A stretch of DNA of 64,000 bases, taken from the NCBI RefSeq assembly GCF_013395055.1, contig NZ_CP058349.1, forward strand, positions 3,161,501-3,225,500, read 5' to 3'. The first letter of the stretch is position 1, and the number at the start of each line of letters is the position of its first letter. Below the pieces are notes generated by a model. It was not told where the DNA came from and ran no database searches. It saw nothing but the letters and a program-made list of their open reading frames with translations. The DNA is from Pseudomonas sp. ABC1 (GTDB taxonomy: Bacteria > Pseudomonadota > Gammaproteobacteria > Pseudomonadales > Pseudomonadaceae). A program made the position numbers and the translations under genes. Shown one piece after another: positions 41,559 through 50,575 of this stretch.

Positions 41559-44171
41559 TCAGTTTGCGACGATATTGACCAGTTTGCCCGGCACCACGAT
41601 GACCTTGCGGATCGCCAGGCCTTCGGTGAAGCGCAGGACGTTTTCGTTGCTGCGCGCAGCGCTTTCGACTTCTTCGCGGCTGGCCTGTGCCGGCACTTCG
41701 ATCTGGCCGCGCAGTTTGCCATTGACCTGTACCACCAGGGTCAGGCTGTCCTGAACCAGGGCGGACTCGTCCACCTGTGGCCAGGGTGCGCTGATCACGG
41801 CATTGCTGTGACCCAGGCGTTCCCACAGTTCATGGCTGATGTGCGGTGTGATCGGGGCCAGCAGCAGGGCAACGGTCTCCAGGCCATTGTGCAGCAGGGC
41901 ACGATCCTGCTCGCTGGCGGTGGGAGCCTTTTCCAGCACGTTCATCAGGGTCATGACCTGGGCGATGGCCGTGTTGAACTTGTGGTGCTGGCCGATATCC
42001 TGGCTGGCCTGGCGGATGGCCAGGTGAATGGCGCGGCGAATGGCCTTCTGCCCGTCGTCCAGGCTGGCGATGTCCAGCGTGCCCGGCAGGCCGGCACTGA
42101 CGTGGGCATGGGCCAGGCGCCAGACGCGGCGCAGGAAGCGGTTGGCACCTTCGACGCCTGCGTCGGACCATTCCAGGCTCATGTCGGGCGGCGAGGCGAA
42201 CATCATGAACAGGCGGCAGGTGTCGGCGCCGTAGGTGTCGATCATGGTCTGCGGGTCGACGCCGTTGTTCTTCGACTTGGACATCTTCTCGGTGCCGCCG
42301 ATTTCCACCGGCTGGCCGTCACTCTTGAGCTTGGCGGCGATGATCTTGCCCTTGGCGTCGCGTTCGATCTCGACGTCGGCGGGGTTGAACCACTCCTTGC
42401 CGCCGTTTTCGCGCAGGCGATAGTAGGTCTCGGCAATCACCATGCCTTGTGTCAGCAGGTTGGCGAACGGTTCGTCGGAGTCGATCAGGCCCTGGTCGCG
42501 CATCAGCTTGTGGAAGAAACGCGCATACAGCAGGTGCAGGATGGCGTGCTCGATGCCGCCGATGTACTGGTCGACCGGCAGCCAGTAGTTGGCTTCTTCC
42601 TTGTCCAGCATGCCGCCTTCGAAGTTCGGCGAGGCATAGCGGGCGAAGTACCAGGAGCTCTCGACGAAGGTGTCCATGGTGTCGGTTTCGCGCCGTGCCG
42701 GCTTGCCGGTGCGCGGGTCGGTGGTTTCGTAGAAGGAGGGCAGGCGCGCCAGCGGCGAGCCGGCGCCGTCCGGCACCACGTCTTCGGGCAGCACCACGGG
42801 CAGCAGTTCGGCCGGGACCGGGATGTCGTCGCCGTCTTCACCGTGGATGATCGGGATCGGGCAGCCCCAGTAGCGCTGGCGGCTGATACCCCAGTCGCGC
42901 AGGCGGAACTGGGTCTTGCGGGTACCGTGGGCACTGGCCTCGAGGGCGGCGACGATGGCGTCGAAGGCCTCGTTGAAGGACTTGCCGTCGAAGGTGCCGG
43001 AGTTGATGGTGGTCAGGCCATCCTTGTCGCCATACCAGGCTTGCCACTCGCTGGCTGAGAAGTCCTTGCCCTCGCCGGCATAGACCTGGCGGATCGGCAG
43101 GTCGTATTTGTTGGCGAATTCGAAGTCGCGCTCGTCATGCGCCGGCACGGCCATCACCGCGCCTTCGCCGTAGCCCCACAGCACGTAGTTGGCGACGAAC
43201 ACCGGCAGTTTGTCGCCGGTCAGCGGATGGATGACGAACTGGCCGGTGGCCAGGCCTTTCTTCTCCATGGTGGCCATGTCGGCCTCGGCCACGGAGCCCG
43301 CCTTGCATTCGGCGATGAAGGCTTGCAGGTCGGCGTTGTGCTCTGCCGCACGCTGGGCCAGCGGGTGTTCGGCGGCGACCGCGACGTAGGTCGCGCCCAT
43401 CAGGGTGTCGGGGCGCGTGGAGTAGACCTTCAACTGGCCTTCGCTGCCGATACTGTCGGCGTCATAGTCGAAGACGATGTCGGCGCCGAAGCTCTTGCCG
43501 ATCCAGTTGCGCTGCATGGTCTTGACCTGCTCGGGCCAGCCCGGCAGGTCGTCCAGGCTGTTCAGCAGTTCTTCGGCATAGGCGGTGATGCGGAAGTAGT
43601 ACATCGGGATTTCGCGCTTCTCGATCAGCGCACCCGAACGCCAGCCGCACCCGTCGATGACCTGCTCGTTGGCCAGGACGGTCTGGTCGACCGGGTCCCA
43701 GTTCACGGTGCCGTTCTTGCGGTAGATGATGCCCTTGCGGAACAGCTCGGTGAACAGCCACTGCTCCCAGCGGTAGTAGTCCGGCTTGCAGGTAGTGACT
43801 TCACGCGACCAGTCGATGGCCAGGCCCAGGCTCTTGAGCTGGGTCTTCATGTAGTCGATGTTGGAGTAGGTCCACTCGGCAGGGGGAACATTGTTGTTCA
43901 TCGCCGCGTTTTCCGCCGGCATGCCGAAGGCGTCCCAACCCATGGGTTGCAGCACGTTCTTGCCCTGCATGCGCTGGTAGCGTGCGATCACGTCGCCGAT
44001 GGTGTAGTTGCGCACGTGCCCCATGTGTAGCTTGCCGCTGGGGTAGGGGAACATCGACAGGCAGTAGAACTTCTCCTGCCCCGGCTTCATGACGGCCTGG
44101 AATGATTGGTTGGCGTTCCAGAAGGACTGCGCGGCGGCTTCGATTTCGCGGGGCTGATACTGTTCGTGCAT
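41559..44171 (-). CDS. leuS: Leucyl-tRNA synthetase
   Basis: Charges tRNA-Leu and edits mischarged products. 870 residues, typical bacterial size. Class I signatures are PYPSGKLHMGHVRNYTIGD (HIGH-type) near 40-58 and EKMSKSKNNGVDP (KMSKS) near 620. The CP1 editing domain includes STRPDTLMGATYVAV. Start at 44171 (MHEQYQPREIEAAAQ); the frame is open about 150 bases upstream into non-coding sequence. Leads the leuS-lptE-holA(-arfA) transcript. Confidence 0.98.
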   Translation of the reverse strand: MHEQYQPREIEAAAQSFWNANQSFQAVMKPGQEKFYCLSMFPYPSGKLHMGHVRNYTIGDVIARYQRMQGKNVLQPMGWDAFGMPAENAAMNNNVPPAEWTYSNIDYMKTQLKSLGLAIDWSREVTTCKPDYYRWEQWLFTELFRKGIIYRKNGTVNWDPVDQTVLANEQVIDGCGWRSGALIEKREIPMYYFRITAYAEELLNSLDDLPGWPEQVKTMQRNWIGKSFGADIVFDYDADSIGSEGQLKVYSTRPDTLMGATYVAVAAEHPLAQRAAEHNADLQAFIAECKAGSVAEADMATMEKKGLATGQFVIHPLTGDKLPVFVANYVLWGYGEGAVMAVPAHDERDFEFANKYDLPIRQVYAGEGKDFSASEWQAWYGDKDGLTTINSGTFDGKSFNEAFDAIVAALEASAHGTRKTQFRLRDWGISRQRYWGCPIPIIHGEDGDDIPVPAELLPVVLPEDVVPDGAGSPLARLPSFYETTDPRTGKPARRETDTMDTFVESSWYFARYASPNFEGGMLDKEEANYWLPVDQYIGGIEHAILHLLYARFFHKLMRDQGLIDSDEPFANLLTQGMVIAETYYRLRENGGKEWFNPADVEIERDAKGKIIAAKLKSDGQPVEIGGTEKMSKSKNNGVDPQTMIDTYGADTCRLFMMFASPPDMSLEWSDAGVEGANRFLRRVWRLAHAHVSAGLPGTLDIASLDDGQKAIRRAIHLAIRQASQDIGQHHKFNTAIAQVMTLMNVLEKAPTASEQDRALLHNGLETVALLLAPITPHISHELWERLGHSNAVISAPWPQVDESALVQDSLTLVVQVNGKLRGQIEVPAQASREEVESAARSNENVLRFTEGLAIRKVIVVPGKLVNIVAN

Positions 44172-44485
44172 GGCTACTGTTTTAGGCAGGAAGACTGGCT
44201 TCTCCGACTGTATGGCCGGCAACCCGTGGAGGCTGGCAGGCAGCGGAGCTTCGTAAACGCGGTAGCATACATGACGCCCGACAGGCTGGGGAACGTGATT
44301 TGCTCCGGCCTCCCCGTCCTGCACACCGCAAGTCCGGGCGATGCCTTGCCTGCGCAGCGGAGAGGGCAGGAGGCCATCAACCCTGGCTGACGCCTACCCG
44401 CACCATGACAGCACATGGCTATCCCGCTGTCCGATGGCGGTGCGACAGCCGGCATGACGCACCTTGTCGGGACTAGTTGGCCGCC
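44172..44485. other. Intergenic region between lnt and leuS
   Basis: 314 bases lie between the lnt stop and the leuS start. They must carry the leuS promoter and 5' leader. I see G+C-rich imperfect stems but no convincing promoter hexamers, terminator with U-tract, riboswitch core or coding sequence. Confidence 0.5.
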
Positions 44486-46009
44486 TCAGGGTTGCCCTTT
44501 CTTGCGCCTGGCGAAGGTTGCCCAGGCGAGGATCAGCAGGCATGCAAGCCCCAGTGGCCAGGAGCGCCATTGCAGGAAGGGCGTCAGCCCTTGCATGGGC
44601 GTGACTTCACCCCTGAGCACGGCCTGTTCGAACTGTGGCGCCTGGGCCTGGATACGGCCGTAGGGGTCGATCAGGACCGTGATGCCGTTGTTGGTGGCGC
44701 GGATCATCCAGCGTCCGGCCTCCAATGCACGCATCTGCGCCATTTGCAGGTGTTGCAGCGGGCCGATCGAGCGCCCGAACCAGGCATCGTTGCTGACCGT
44801 CAGCAGGATATCGCTCTGCGCTGCCAGGGCTGCCGCGAAGTCCGGGTAGACCACTTCGTAGCAGATATAAGGCGCGATCCTGTAGCCCTTGGCCTGCAAG
44901 GGGGGTTGGTCGGGCTCGCCACGGGCGAAGTCCGACATCGGCAGGTCGAAGAAGGCGATCAGCCCACGCAGCATGTCCTGCAGCGGTACGTATTCGCCGA
45001 AGGGCACCAGTCGCTGCTTGAAGTAGGTATCGCCGCCCTGGCCGAGTACGGTCAGGCCGTTGTAGTAGCGGTTTTCCCCGGCGGCATTGGGACGGCGTAC
45101 GGGAATGCCTGCGATCAACGCTGAGTCACGCTGGTTGGACGTGTCGTCGAGCATGGCCAGGTAGCCGGTGACCTGCTCCTGGAAGACCGGGATTGCCGTT
45201 TCTGGCCAGACCACCAGGTCGCTGCGCGGGCTCTCCAGGGTCAGGTCACGGTACAGGATCAGTTGCCGCTCCAGCTTCTGCGGGTCCCATTTCATGCTCT
45301 GTTCGATATTGCCCTGCACCGCCGTGACGCTCAGCGCCTGGCCTTTCGCCTGGGTCCAGTCATGTTGGCCAAGCGTCATGCCCAGCAGCCAGAGCGAGCC
45401 GACCAGTACCACGGCCAGCAGCGCTTGCTGTTTGTGTTTGAAGAGCGCCGGCAGATTGCTCAGCAGGGCGGCGCTCAGGACGATGGTGAAGCTCAACAGC
45501 CAGACACCGCCCAGCGGCGCGAGGCCGGCGAGGGGACCGTCCAGTTGGCTGTAGCCCGCGTATAGCCAGGGAAATCCGGTCAGTATCCAGCCGCGCAAGG
45601 CGTCCAGGGCCAGCCAGAGGGCGGCGAAGGCCAGGGCGTCGGCCAGGGGCGCGTTAGTACGGCGTAGCCAGCCGCTCCAGAGCCAGCCGAGCAGGGCGAA
45701 GAACAGTGCCAGCCCGGCGACGAAACCCAGTGTCAGCAAGCCCGCGAGGGCGGGGGAGGCAGCACCGAAGTCGTGGATGCTGACGTAGACCCAACTGACT
45801 CCCGACGCGAACAGGCCGAAGCCATAGCACCAGCCCCGTCCCGCGGCCTGTTTCCGTGACAGGTTGCGCAGGCCCAGGTAGAGCAGGGCTGCGGAGAGCA
45901 GGGGCAGTGGCCAGAGATCGAAGGGGGCCAGGCCGAGGGTGGTGAGCGTGCCGGCCAGCAATGCCAGCAGGTTGCCTGGCCAGCCGGGATTGAACAGCCG
46001 TGTCAGCAT
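44486..46009 (-). CDS. lnt: Apolipoprotein N-acyltransferase Lnt
   Basis: Adds the third acyl chain to the N-terminal cysteine of lipoproteins at the inner membrane. 507 residues. Six to seven TM segments in the first half, a nitrilase-like periplasmic domain with the catalytic Glu in VVWPETAIPVF and the Cys in IAPYICYEVVYPDF, and a C-terminal TM. Start at ATG 46009 with GAGAG upstream; a TTG at 46027 is in frame but less likely. Lies 295 bases downstream of ybeX, an unusually long gap for this pair. Confidence 0.96.
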   Translation of the reverse strand: MLTRLFNPGWPGNLLALLAGTLTTLGLAPFDLWPLPLLSAALLYLGLRNLSRKQAAGRGWCYGFGLFASGVSWVYVSIHDFGAASPALAGLLTLGFVAGLALFFALLGWLWSGWLRRTNAPLADALAFAALWLALDALRGWILTGFPWLYAGYSQLDGPLAGLAPLGGVWLLSFTIVLSAALLSNLPALFKHKQQALLAVVLVGSLWLLGMTLGQHDWTQAKGQALSVTAVQGNIEQSMKWDPQKLERQLILYRDLTLESPRSDLVVWPETAIPVFQEQVTGYLAMLDDTSNQRDSALIAGIPVRRPNAAGENRYYNGLTVLGQGGDTYFKQRLVPFGEYVPLQDMLRGLIAFFDLPMSDFARGEPDQPPLQAKGYRIAPYICYEVVYPDFAAALAAQSDILLTVSNDAWFGRSIGPLQHLQMAQMRALEAGRWMIRATNNGITVLIDPYGRIQAQAPQFEQAVLRGEVTPMQGLTPFLQWRSWPLGLACLLILAWATFARRKKGQP

Positions 46010-46137
46010 GGAAATCTCTCGGATCAAGGGTGGGGGCGATCAGGTGCAGGCACCCGGTGCGGGAAGGGTGAATAGTCCTTCCCGCGGAGGTTGGAGTCCA
46101 GTGTCGGTGTCGTCCGGTGGGCTGGGGCAAGCGCAAG

Positions 46138-46178
46138 AACCCTCTCCCCAGCCCTCTCCCGCACGCGGGAGAGGGGGC
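46138..46178. repeat. Repeat of CCCTCTCCC...CGGGAGAGGG type, second copy
   Basis: CCCTCTCCCG-CACG-CGGGAGAGGG is the same palindrome as at 20262-20285, again with a CCCTCTCCCCAG arm beside it. It lies between ybeX and lnt. Confidence 0.6.
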
Positions 46179-46195
46179 AAAAGTGGGCTCTGCCC

Positions 46196-46232
46196 ATGCC
46201 TATCCGTATGGCTTGTCCATATGAATAGGCAT
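46196..46232. other. Stable hairpin between ybeX and lnt
   Basis: ATGCCTAT (46196-46203) and ATAGGCAT (46225-46232) pair perfectly. An inner stem, CGTATGG with CCATATG, continues the helix with small bulges around a CTTGT loop. There is no U-tract on the minus strand. It could be an operator or a processing site between the two genes. Confidence 0.4.
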
Positions 46233-46304
46233 CACCATCTTCATGCGGCTGCCCTGTCCGGCCGCCCAAGGGCAGTACCCACGCGGATTACGCTCGCGTG
46301 CCGT

Positions 46305-47138
46305 TCACTGCTTCGTCAGGCGCAGCATATGCACGCGGCGGCTGTCTGCGCTGAGTACGCGGAAACGGAAGCCGTCGATCTCGGTGGTTTCGTTGCGTTT
46401 GGGCAGGTGGCCGAATGCGCTCATTACCAGGCCGGCCACGGTTTCGTACTCGTTGTCGGGGAATTCGCTGTCGAAGAACGCGTTGAAGCGCTCGATGGGC
46501 GTCAGTGCCTTGACCAGGAAGTCGCCGCTGGGCAGCGGACGGATGTAGCTGTCTTCTTCGACGTCGTGCTCGTCCTCGATGTCGCCGACGATCTGCTCCA
46601 GTACGTCCTCGATGGTCACCAGGCCGGCCACGCCGCCGTATTCGTCGATGACGATGGCCATGTGGTTGTGGTTGGCGCGGAACTCGCGCAACAGCACGTT
46701 GAGTCGCTTGGACTCGGGTACGAAGGTGGCCGGGCGCAGCAACTGGCGCAGGTCGAACGCATGGTGAGGGTCGCGCAGGATCAGCGGCAGCAGGTCCTTG
46801 GCCAGCAGGACGCCGACGATATCGTCCAGGCTCTCGCCGATCACCGGGTAGCGGGAGTGGGCCGCGGCGATGATTTCCGGCAGGAACTCCTCCGGTGCCT
46901 GGCCCGCGCGGATGGTGATGACCTGGGAGCGCGGCACCATGATGTCGCGCACTTGTAGGTCCGCGACCTGGATGGCGCCTTCGACGATGGCCAGGGCCTC
47001 GTTGTCGAGTAGGTTGTTCTGGTGTGCGCCGCGCAGGATTTCCAGCAGGTCCTGGCGGTTTTTCGGCTCATGGGAAAAGGCCTTGGTGATGTTTTCCAGC
47101 CAGGACTTTTTCCCGTTGCTCGATCGATCTTCGCTCAT
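46305..47138 (-). CDS. ybeX: HlyC/CorC-family CBS-domain protein YbeX
   Basis: Soluble CBS-pair protein formerly linked to Mg/Co efflux; E. coli YbeX has been tied to ribosome maturation. 277 residues. Two CBS domains (about 65-190) include VRDIMVPRSQVITI and GVLLAKDLLP. A C-terminal CorC_HlyC domain with GDFLVKALTPIERFNAFF follows. 40 bases after ybeY in the miaB-ybeZYX-lnt series. Confidence 0.93.
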   Translation of the reverse strand: MSEDRSSNGKKSWLENITKAFSHEPKNRQDLLEILRGAHQNNLLDNEALAIVEGAIQVADLQVRDIMVPRSQVITIRAGQAPEEFLPEIIAAAHSRYPVIGESLDDIVGVLLAKDLLPLILRDPHHAFDLRQLLRPATFVPESKRLNVLLREFRANHNHMAIVIDEYGGVAGLVTIEDVLEQIVGDIEDEHDVEEDSYIRPLPSGDFLVKALTPIERFNAFFDSEFPDNEYETVAGLVMSAFGHLPKRNETTEIDGFRFRVLSADSRRVHMLRLTKQ

Positions 47139-47178
47139 GTCTGTGACTCAAGAGTCCCTTGATGTAGGCCCTGTCGGG

Positions 47179-47634
47179 CTATTCGGCCGCATAAGGGTCG
47201 GGATGACCCAGTTCGGCCAGTAGTTGGCGTTCCAGTTGTTCCATTTCCTCGGCTTCGTCCTCTTCGATGTGGTCGTAGCCGAGCAGATGCAGGCAGCCGT
47301 GGATGACCAGGTGCGCCCAGTGCGCTGCAAGAACCTTGCCCTGTTCGGTGGCCTCGCGTTCGACCACCGGGACGCAGATCACCATGTCCCCCAGCAGCGG
47401 GATATCCAGATATTCGTCCGGTACCTCGGCAGGAAAGGAGAGGACATTGGTCGCATAGTCCTTGTGCCGCCAGGTGTGGTTCAGCTCGCGGCCTTCGGCT
47501 TCGTCGACCAGGCGAATGGTCAGCTCGGAGTCGGCGCTGCGCTGGCGCAGGGCCAGGGCGCACCAGGCCTGGAAGTCGCTGGTGGCAGGCACCTGGCCTG
47601 CCGAGGCGTTCTGCAGGTCCAGTTCAATCCGCAC
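47179..47634 (-). CDS. ybeY: Endoribonuclease / rRNA maturation factor YbeY
   Basis: Metal-dependent RNase for 16S rRNA 3'-end maturation and ribosome quality control. 151 residues. The zinc motif H-x3-H-x5-H appears in HLVIHGCLHLLGYDH. ELNHTWRHKDYATNVLSFP is the other conserved block. Overlaps ybeZ by 11 bases, so the two are likely translated together. Confidence 0.96.
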   Translation of the reverse strand: MRIELDLQNASAGQVPATSDFQAWCALALRQRSADSELTIRLVDEAEGRELNHTWRHKDYATNVLSFPAEVPDEYLDIPLLGDMVICVPVVEREATEQGKVLAAHWAHLVIHGCLHLLGYDHIEEDEAEEMEQLERQLLAELGHPDPYAAE

Positions 47635-48619
47635 TGCGGTCTCCCGCCTTCGAGCCCTGGCGGCCCTCGAAACGCTCGTAGGCTTCGACGATGCGTTGCA
47701 CCAAGGGATGGCGTACCACGTCCTTGGGCTGGAAGTGGGTGAAGCTGATGCCGTTGACCTTGTCCAGCACCTCGATGACGTGGGCCAGGCCGGACTTGGT
47801 GCCGCGTGGCAGGTCGACCTGGGTGATGTCGCCGGTGATCACTGCGGTGGAGCCGAAGCCGATCCGGGTGAGGAACATCTTCATCTGTTCCTGGGTGGTG
47901 TTCTGGCTCTCGTCGAGGATGATGAAGCTGTTGTTCAGCGTGCGCCCGCGCATGTAGGCCAGCGGTGCGATCTCGATCACCTGCTTTTCGATCAGCCGCG
48001 CCACTTGCTCGAAACCGAGCATTTCGTACAGGGCGTCGTACAGCGGGCGCAGGTAAGGGTCGATCTTCTGTGCCAGGTCGCCGGGCAGGAAGCCCAGTTT
48101 TTCGCCCGCTTCGACCGCCGGGCGCACCAGAAGGATGCGTCGCACCTGTTCGCGCTCCAGCGCATCCACCGCGCAGGCGACGGCCAGGTAGGTCTTGCCG
48201 GTGCCGGCGGGGCCGACGCCGAAGTTGATGTCGTTTTCCAGGATCGCCTTGACGTAGCGCTGCTGGTTGGCACCGCGTGGTGTGATGCTGCCCTTGCGTG
48301 TGCGCAGGCTGACGAGCTGGCTGGCGTGGCCCGTCCCGATTTCCTCCATGGCGGATTCCTGCAAATACAGGTGCACGGTATCGGGAGGCAGTTCGGCGCC
48401 CTTGGCCTCACGGTACAGGCGTCGCAGCAGCTTTTCCGCGGCATGGGTCACTTCGGGGGCGCCGACCAGTTCGAACTGGTTGCCGCGATTGCGGATTTCC
48501 AGGTCCAGACGCTGTTCGATCAGTCGCAGGTTTTCGTCGAACTGGCCGCAGAGATTGGCGAAGCGATCGGCTTCGAAGGGTTCCAGGGTAAAGCGATGGG
48601 GTTCTATGGGGGTGTTCAA
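47624..48619 (-). CDS. ybeZ: PhoH-like ATPase YbeZ
   Basis: P-loop NTPase that partners YbeY. 331 residues. Walker A is GPAGTGKTYLAVACA (about 130-144) and Walker B lies in NSFIILDESQNTTQEQ. N-terminal KH-like segment near 35-80. First of the ybeZ-ybeY-ybeX set downstream of miaB (129 bases). Confidence 0.95.
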   Translation of the reverse strand: MNTPIEPHRFTLEPFEADRFANLCGQFDENLRLIEQRLDLEIRNRGNQFELVGAPEVTHAAEKLLRRLYREAKGAELPPDTVHLYLQESAMEEIGTGHASQLVSLRTRKGSITPRGANQQRYVKAILENDINFGVGPAGTGKTYLAVACAVDALEREQVRRILLVRPAVEAGEKLGFLPGDLAQKIDPYLRPLYDALYEMLGFEQVARLIEKQVIEIAPLAYMRGRTLNNSFIILDESQNTTQEQMKMFLTRIGFGSTAVITGDITQVDLPRGTKSGLAHVIEVLDKVNGISFTHFQPKDVVRHPLVQRIVEAYERFEGRQGSKAGDRSAD

Positions 48620-48748
48620 GAGCTTTTGTTTGACCGTGATCGACAGAAAGATGGGGTGAGGATAGCGCCACAGCGTAAAAGCGCAAAGCTACAAGAACGA
48701 GACAGGCACCAGGTTGTGATGGGTGCCTGCCGTTCGGGGGCGTTGTCG

Positions 48749-50077
48749 TCAGTCCAGCAGCGTGCCGCGCAGCGAGTGCGGCAGGGCATCGTCGATGTGC
48801 ACGTCGATGAACTGGCCGATCAGCAACGGATTGTTGCTGCGGAAGTTGACGATGCGGTTGTGTTCGGTGCGGCCCTGCAGCATGCCAGGGTCCTTCTTCG
48901 AGTAATCGCTGACGAGGATACGCTGGGTGGTACCGACCAGGCGGCGGCTGTTCTCGAAGCCCTGCTGGTTGATGCGCTGCTGGAGGATCGACAGACGCTG
49001 TTTCTTCACTTCGTCAGGGGTGTCGTCCGGCAGGTCCGAGGCCGGGGTGCCGGGGCGCGGGCTGTAGATGAAGGAGAAGGAGAAGTCGAAGCCGACGTCC
49101 TCGATCAGCTTCATGGTCTGCTCGAAGTCTTTCTCGGTCTCGCCGGGGAAGCCGACGATGAAGTCGGAGCTGATCATGATGTCCGGCACCGCTGCTTTCA
49201 GCTTGCGGATGCGCGACTTGTATTCCAGCGCCGTGTGGTTGCGCTTCATCGCCGCGAGGATGCGGTCGGAGCCGGACTGCACCGGCAGGTGCAGGTATTT
49301 CACCAGTTCCGGTACTTCGGCGTGGGCCTGGATCAGCGCGTCGGAGAACTCCAGGGGGTGCGAGGTGGTGTAGCGGATACGGTCGATGCCGTCGACTTCG
49401 GCGATCACGCGGATCAGTTCGGCGAGGTCGGCGATACGCCCGTCGTGGGTGGCGCCCCGGTAGCCGTTGACGTTCTGGCCGAGCAGGGTGACTTCGCGCA
49501 CGCCGTTTTCCGCCAGGTGGATGACCTCGGCCAGCACGTCGTCGAACGGGCGGCTGACTTCCTCGCCACGGGTATAGGGCACTACGCAGAAGCTGCAGTA
49601 CTTGCTGCAACCTTCCATGACCGAGACGAAGGCACTGGGGCCGTCGATGCGCGGCTCCGGCAGGTGGTCGAACTTCTCGATCTCGGGGAAGGAGATATCC
49701 ACCTGCGGTGTTTGCGTGGCCCGGGCGGCGTCGATCATTTCCGGCAGGCGGTGCAGGGTCTGCGGACCGAAGACCACGTCGACATAGGGCGCACGGTCAC
49801 GGATCGCCGCGCCTTCCTGGCTGGCCACGCAGCCGCCGACGCCGATCACCAGTTGCGGGTTCTCCAGCTTCAGCTCACGCCAGCGGCCCAGTTGCGAGAA
49901 GACTTTTTCCTGGGCCTTTTCGCGAATTGAACAGGTGTTGAGCAGGATCACGTCGGCTTGTGCCGGGTCGTTGGTGATCTCCAGGGGCTGCTGTTCACCC
50001 AGCAGGTCGATCATGCGCGAGCTGTCGTACTCGTTCATCTGGCAACCGTGGGTTTCGATGTAAAGCTTGCGGGTCAT
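48749..50077 (-). CDS. miaB: tRNA-2-methylthio-N6-dimethylallyladenosine synthase MiaB
   Basis: Radical-SAM methylthiotransferase acting on A37 of UNN-decoding tRNAs. 442 residues. UPF0004 domain first, with cysteines in THGCQMNEYDS, LLNTCSIREKA and GVGGCVASQEG. The radical-SAM motif CSKYCSFCVVPYTRG follows, and a TRAM domain closes the protein. Start at 50077 (MTRKLYIETHGC) is the family N-terminus. Confidence 0.97.
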   Translation of the reverse strand: MTRKLYIETHGCQMNEYDSSRMIDLLGEQQPLEITNDPAQADVILLNTCSIREKAQEKVFSQLGRWRELKLENPQLVIGVGGCVASQEGAAIRDRAPYVDVVFGPQTLHRLPEMIDAARATQTPQVDISFPEIEKFDHLPEPRIDGPSAFVSVMEGCSKYCSFCVVPYTRGEEVSRPFDDVLAEVIHLAENGVREVTLLGQNVNGYRGATHDGRIADLAELIRVIAEVDGIDRIRYTTSHPLEFSDALIQAHAEVPELVKYLHLPVQSGSDRILAAMKRNHTALEYKSRIRKLKAAVPDIMISSDFIVGFPGETEKDFEQTMKLIEDVGFDFSFSFIYSPRPGTPASDLPDDTPDEVKKQRLSILQQRINQQGFENSRRLVGTTQRILVSDYSKKDPGMLQGRTEHNRIVNFRSNNPLLIGQFIDVHIDDALPHSLRGTLLD

Positions 50078-50210
50078 GTGACGGGGCCGGCGTTGTGCAA
50101 AAAATGACCGCGAATTATAAGCGCCAATGGTGGATGCGGCTACCGTTCGTATGTATGGCTCGGGGCGAGCGGGCTATGTGGAGATTGAGACTGGATTGGC
50201 AATTTTGGCT

Positions 50211-50510
50211 TTTGGCGTACACCCGCAGCTGGTGTAGTGGCCGAACTACCGGTTTCGGCCTTACGCCGAGTCACTTTCTCTTGTTCGCACAAGAGAAAGT
50301 GACCAAAGAGAATGCGCCCCCAGCATACGGCCCCTGCGCTGCGCTCCGGGGTTCCCTCGCTCCATCGCCGTTCCAGGTGCACGCCGCGAAGGGCCATCTA
50401 TGGCCCATCGCGACTCTCGCGGCATCCCTGCCGCTCAACCCCTTACACGACGATTCCGCTCGGCCTCCTGATGGGGGTGGTGAAGCGGGCGGTGACTGGA
50501 AGACCGAATT
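50211..50510 (+). repeat. Structured intergenic repeat, copy A
   Basis: About 300 bases that recur in inverted, diverged form at 50576-50850. It contains a perfect 14-bp hairpin, TCACTTTCTCTTGT/ACAAGAGAAAGTGA (50271-50302), then the shared core ACGGCCCCTGCGCTGCGCTCCGGGG-type sequence (50327-50351) and GGGCCATCTATGGCCC. A reading frame (50095-50526) crosses it, but the same peptide is not preserved in copy B apart from the core, so I do not call a gene. Confidence 0.7.
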
Positions 50511-50575
50511 AAACAAACTTGATTGAAGTTTATATTTAGATCTGATCGATAGAGTCTGTCACAGACGCAGCATCC

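Noticed and set aside
40704..43058. 784-codon plus-strand frame over holA, lptE and leuS
   Set aside because: Crosses three conserved genes on the other strand and lacks any domain signature.
44172..44485. Leucine-responsive leader or T-box ahead of leuS
   Set aside because: No T-box core sequence or leucine-rich leader peptide is visible, and T-boxes are not expected in this group.
46196..46232. Riboswitch upstream of lnt
   Set aside because: Only one hairpin, without any conserved aptamer core known to me.
47462..49930. 822-codon plus-strand frame over ybeY, ybeZ and miaB
   Set aside because: Antisense shadow; the true genes have intact P-loop and radical-SAM motifs.
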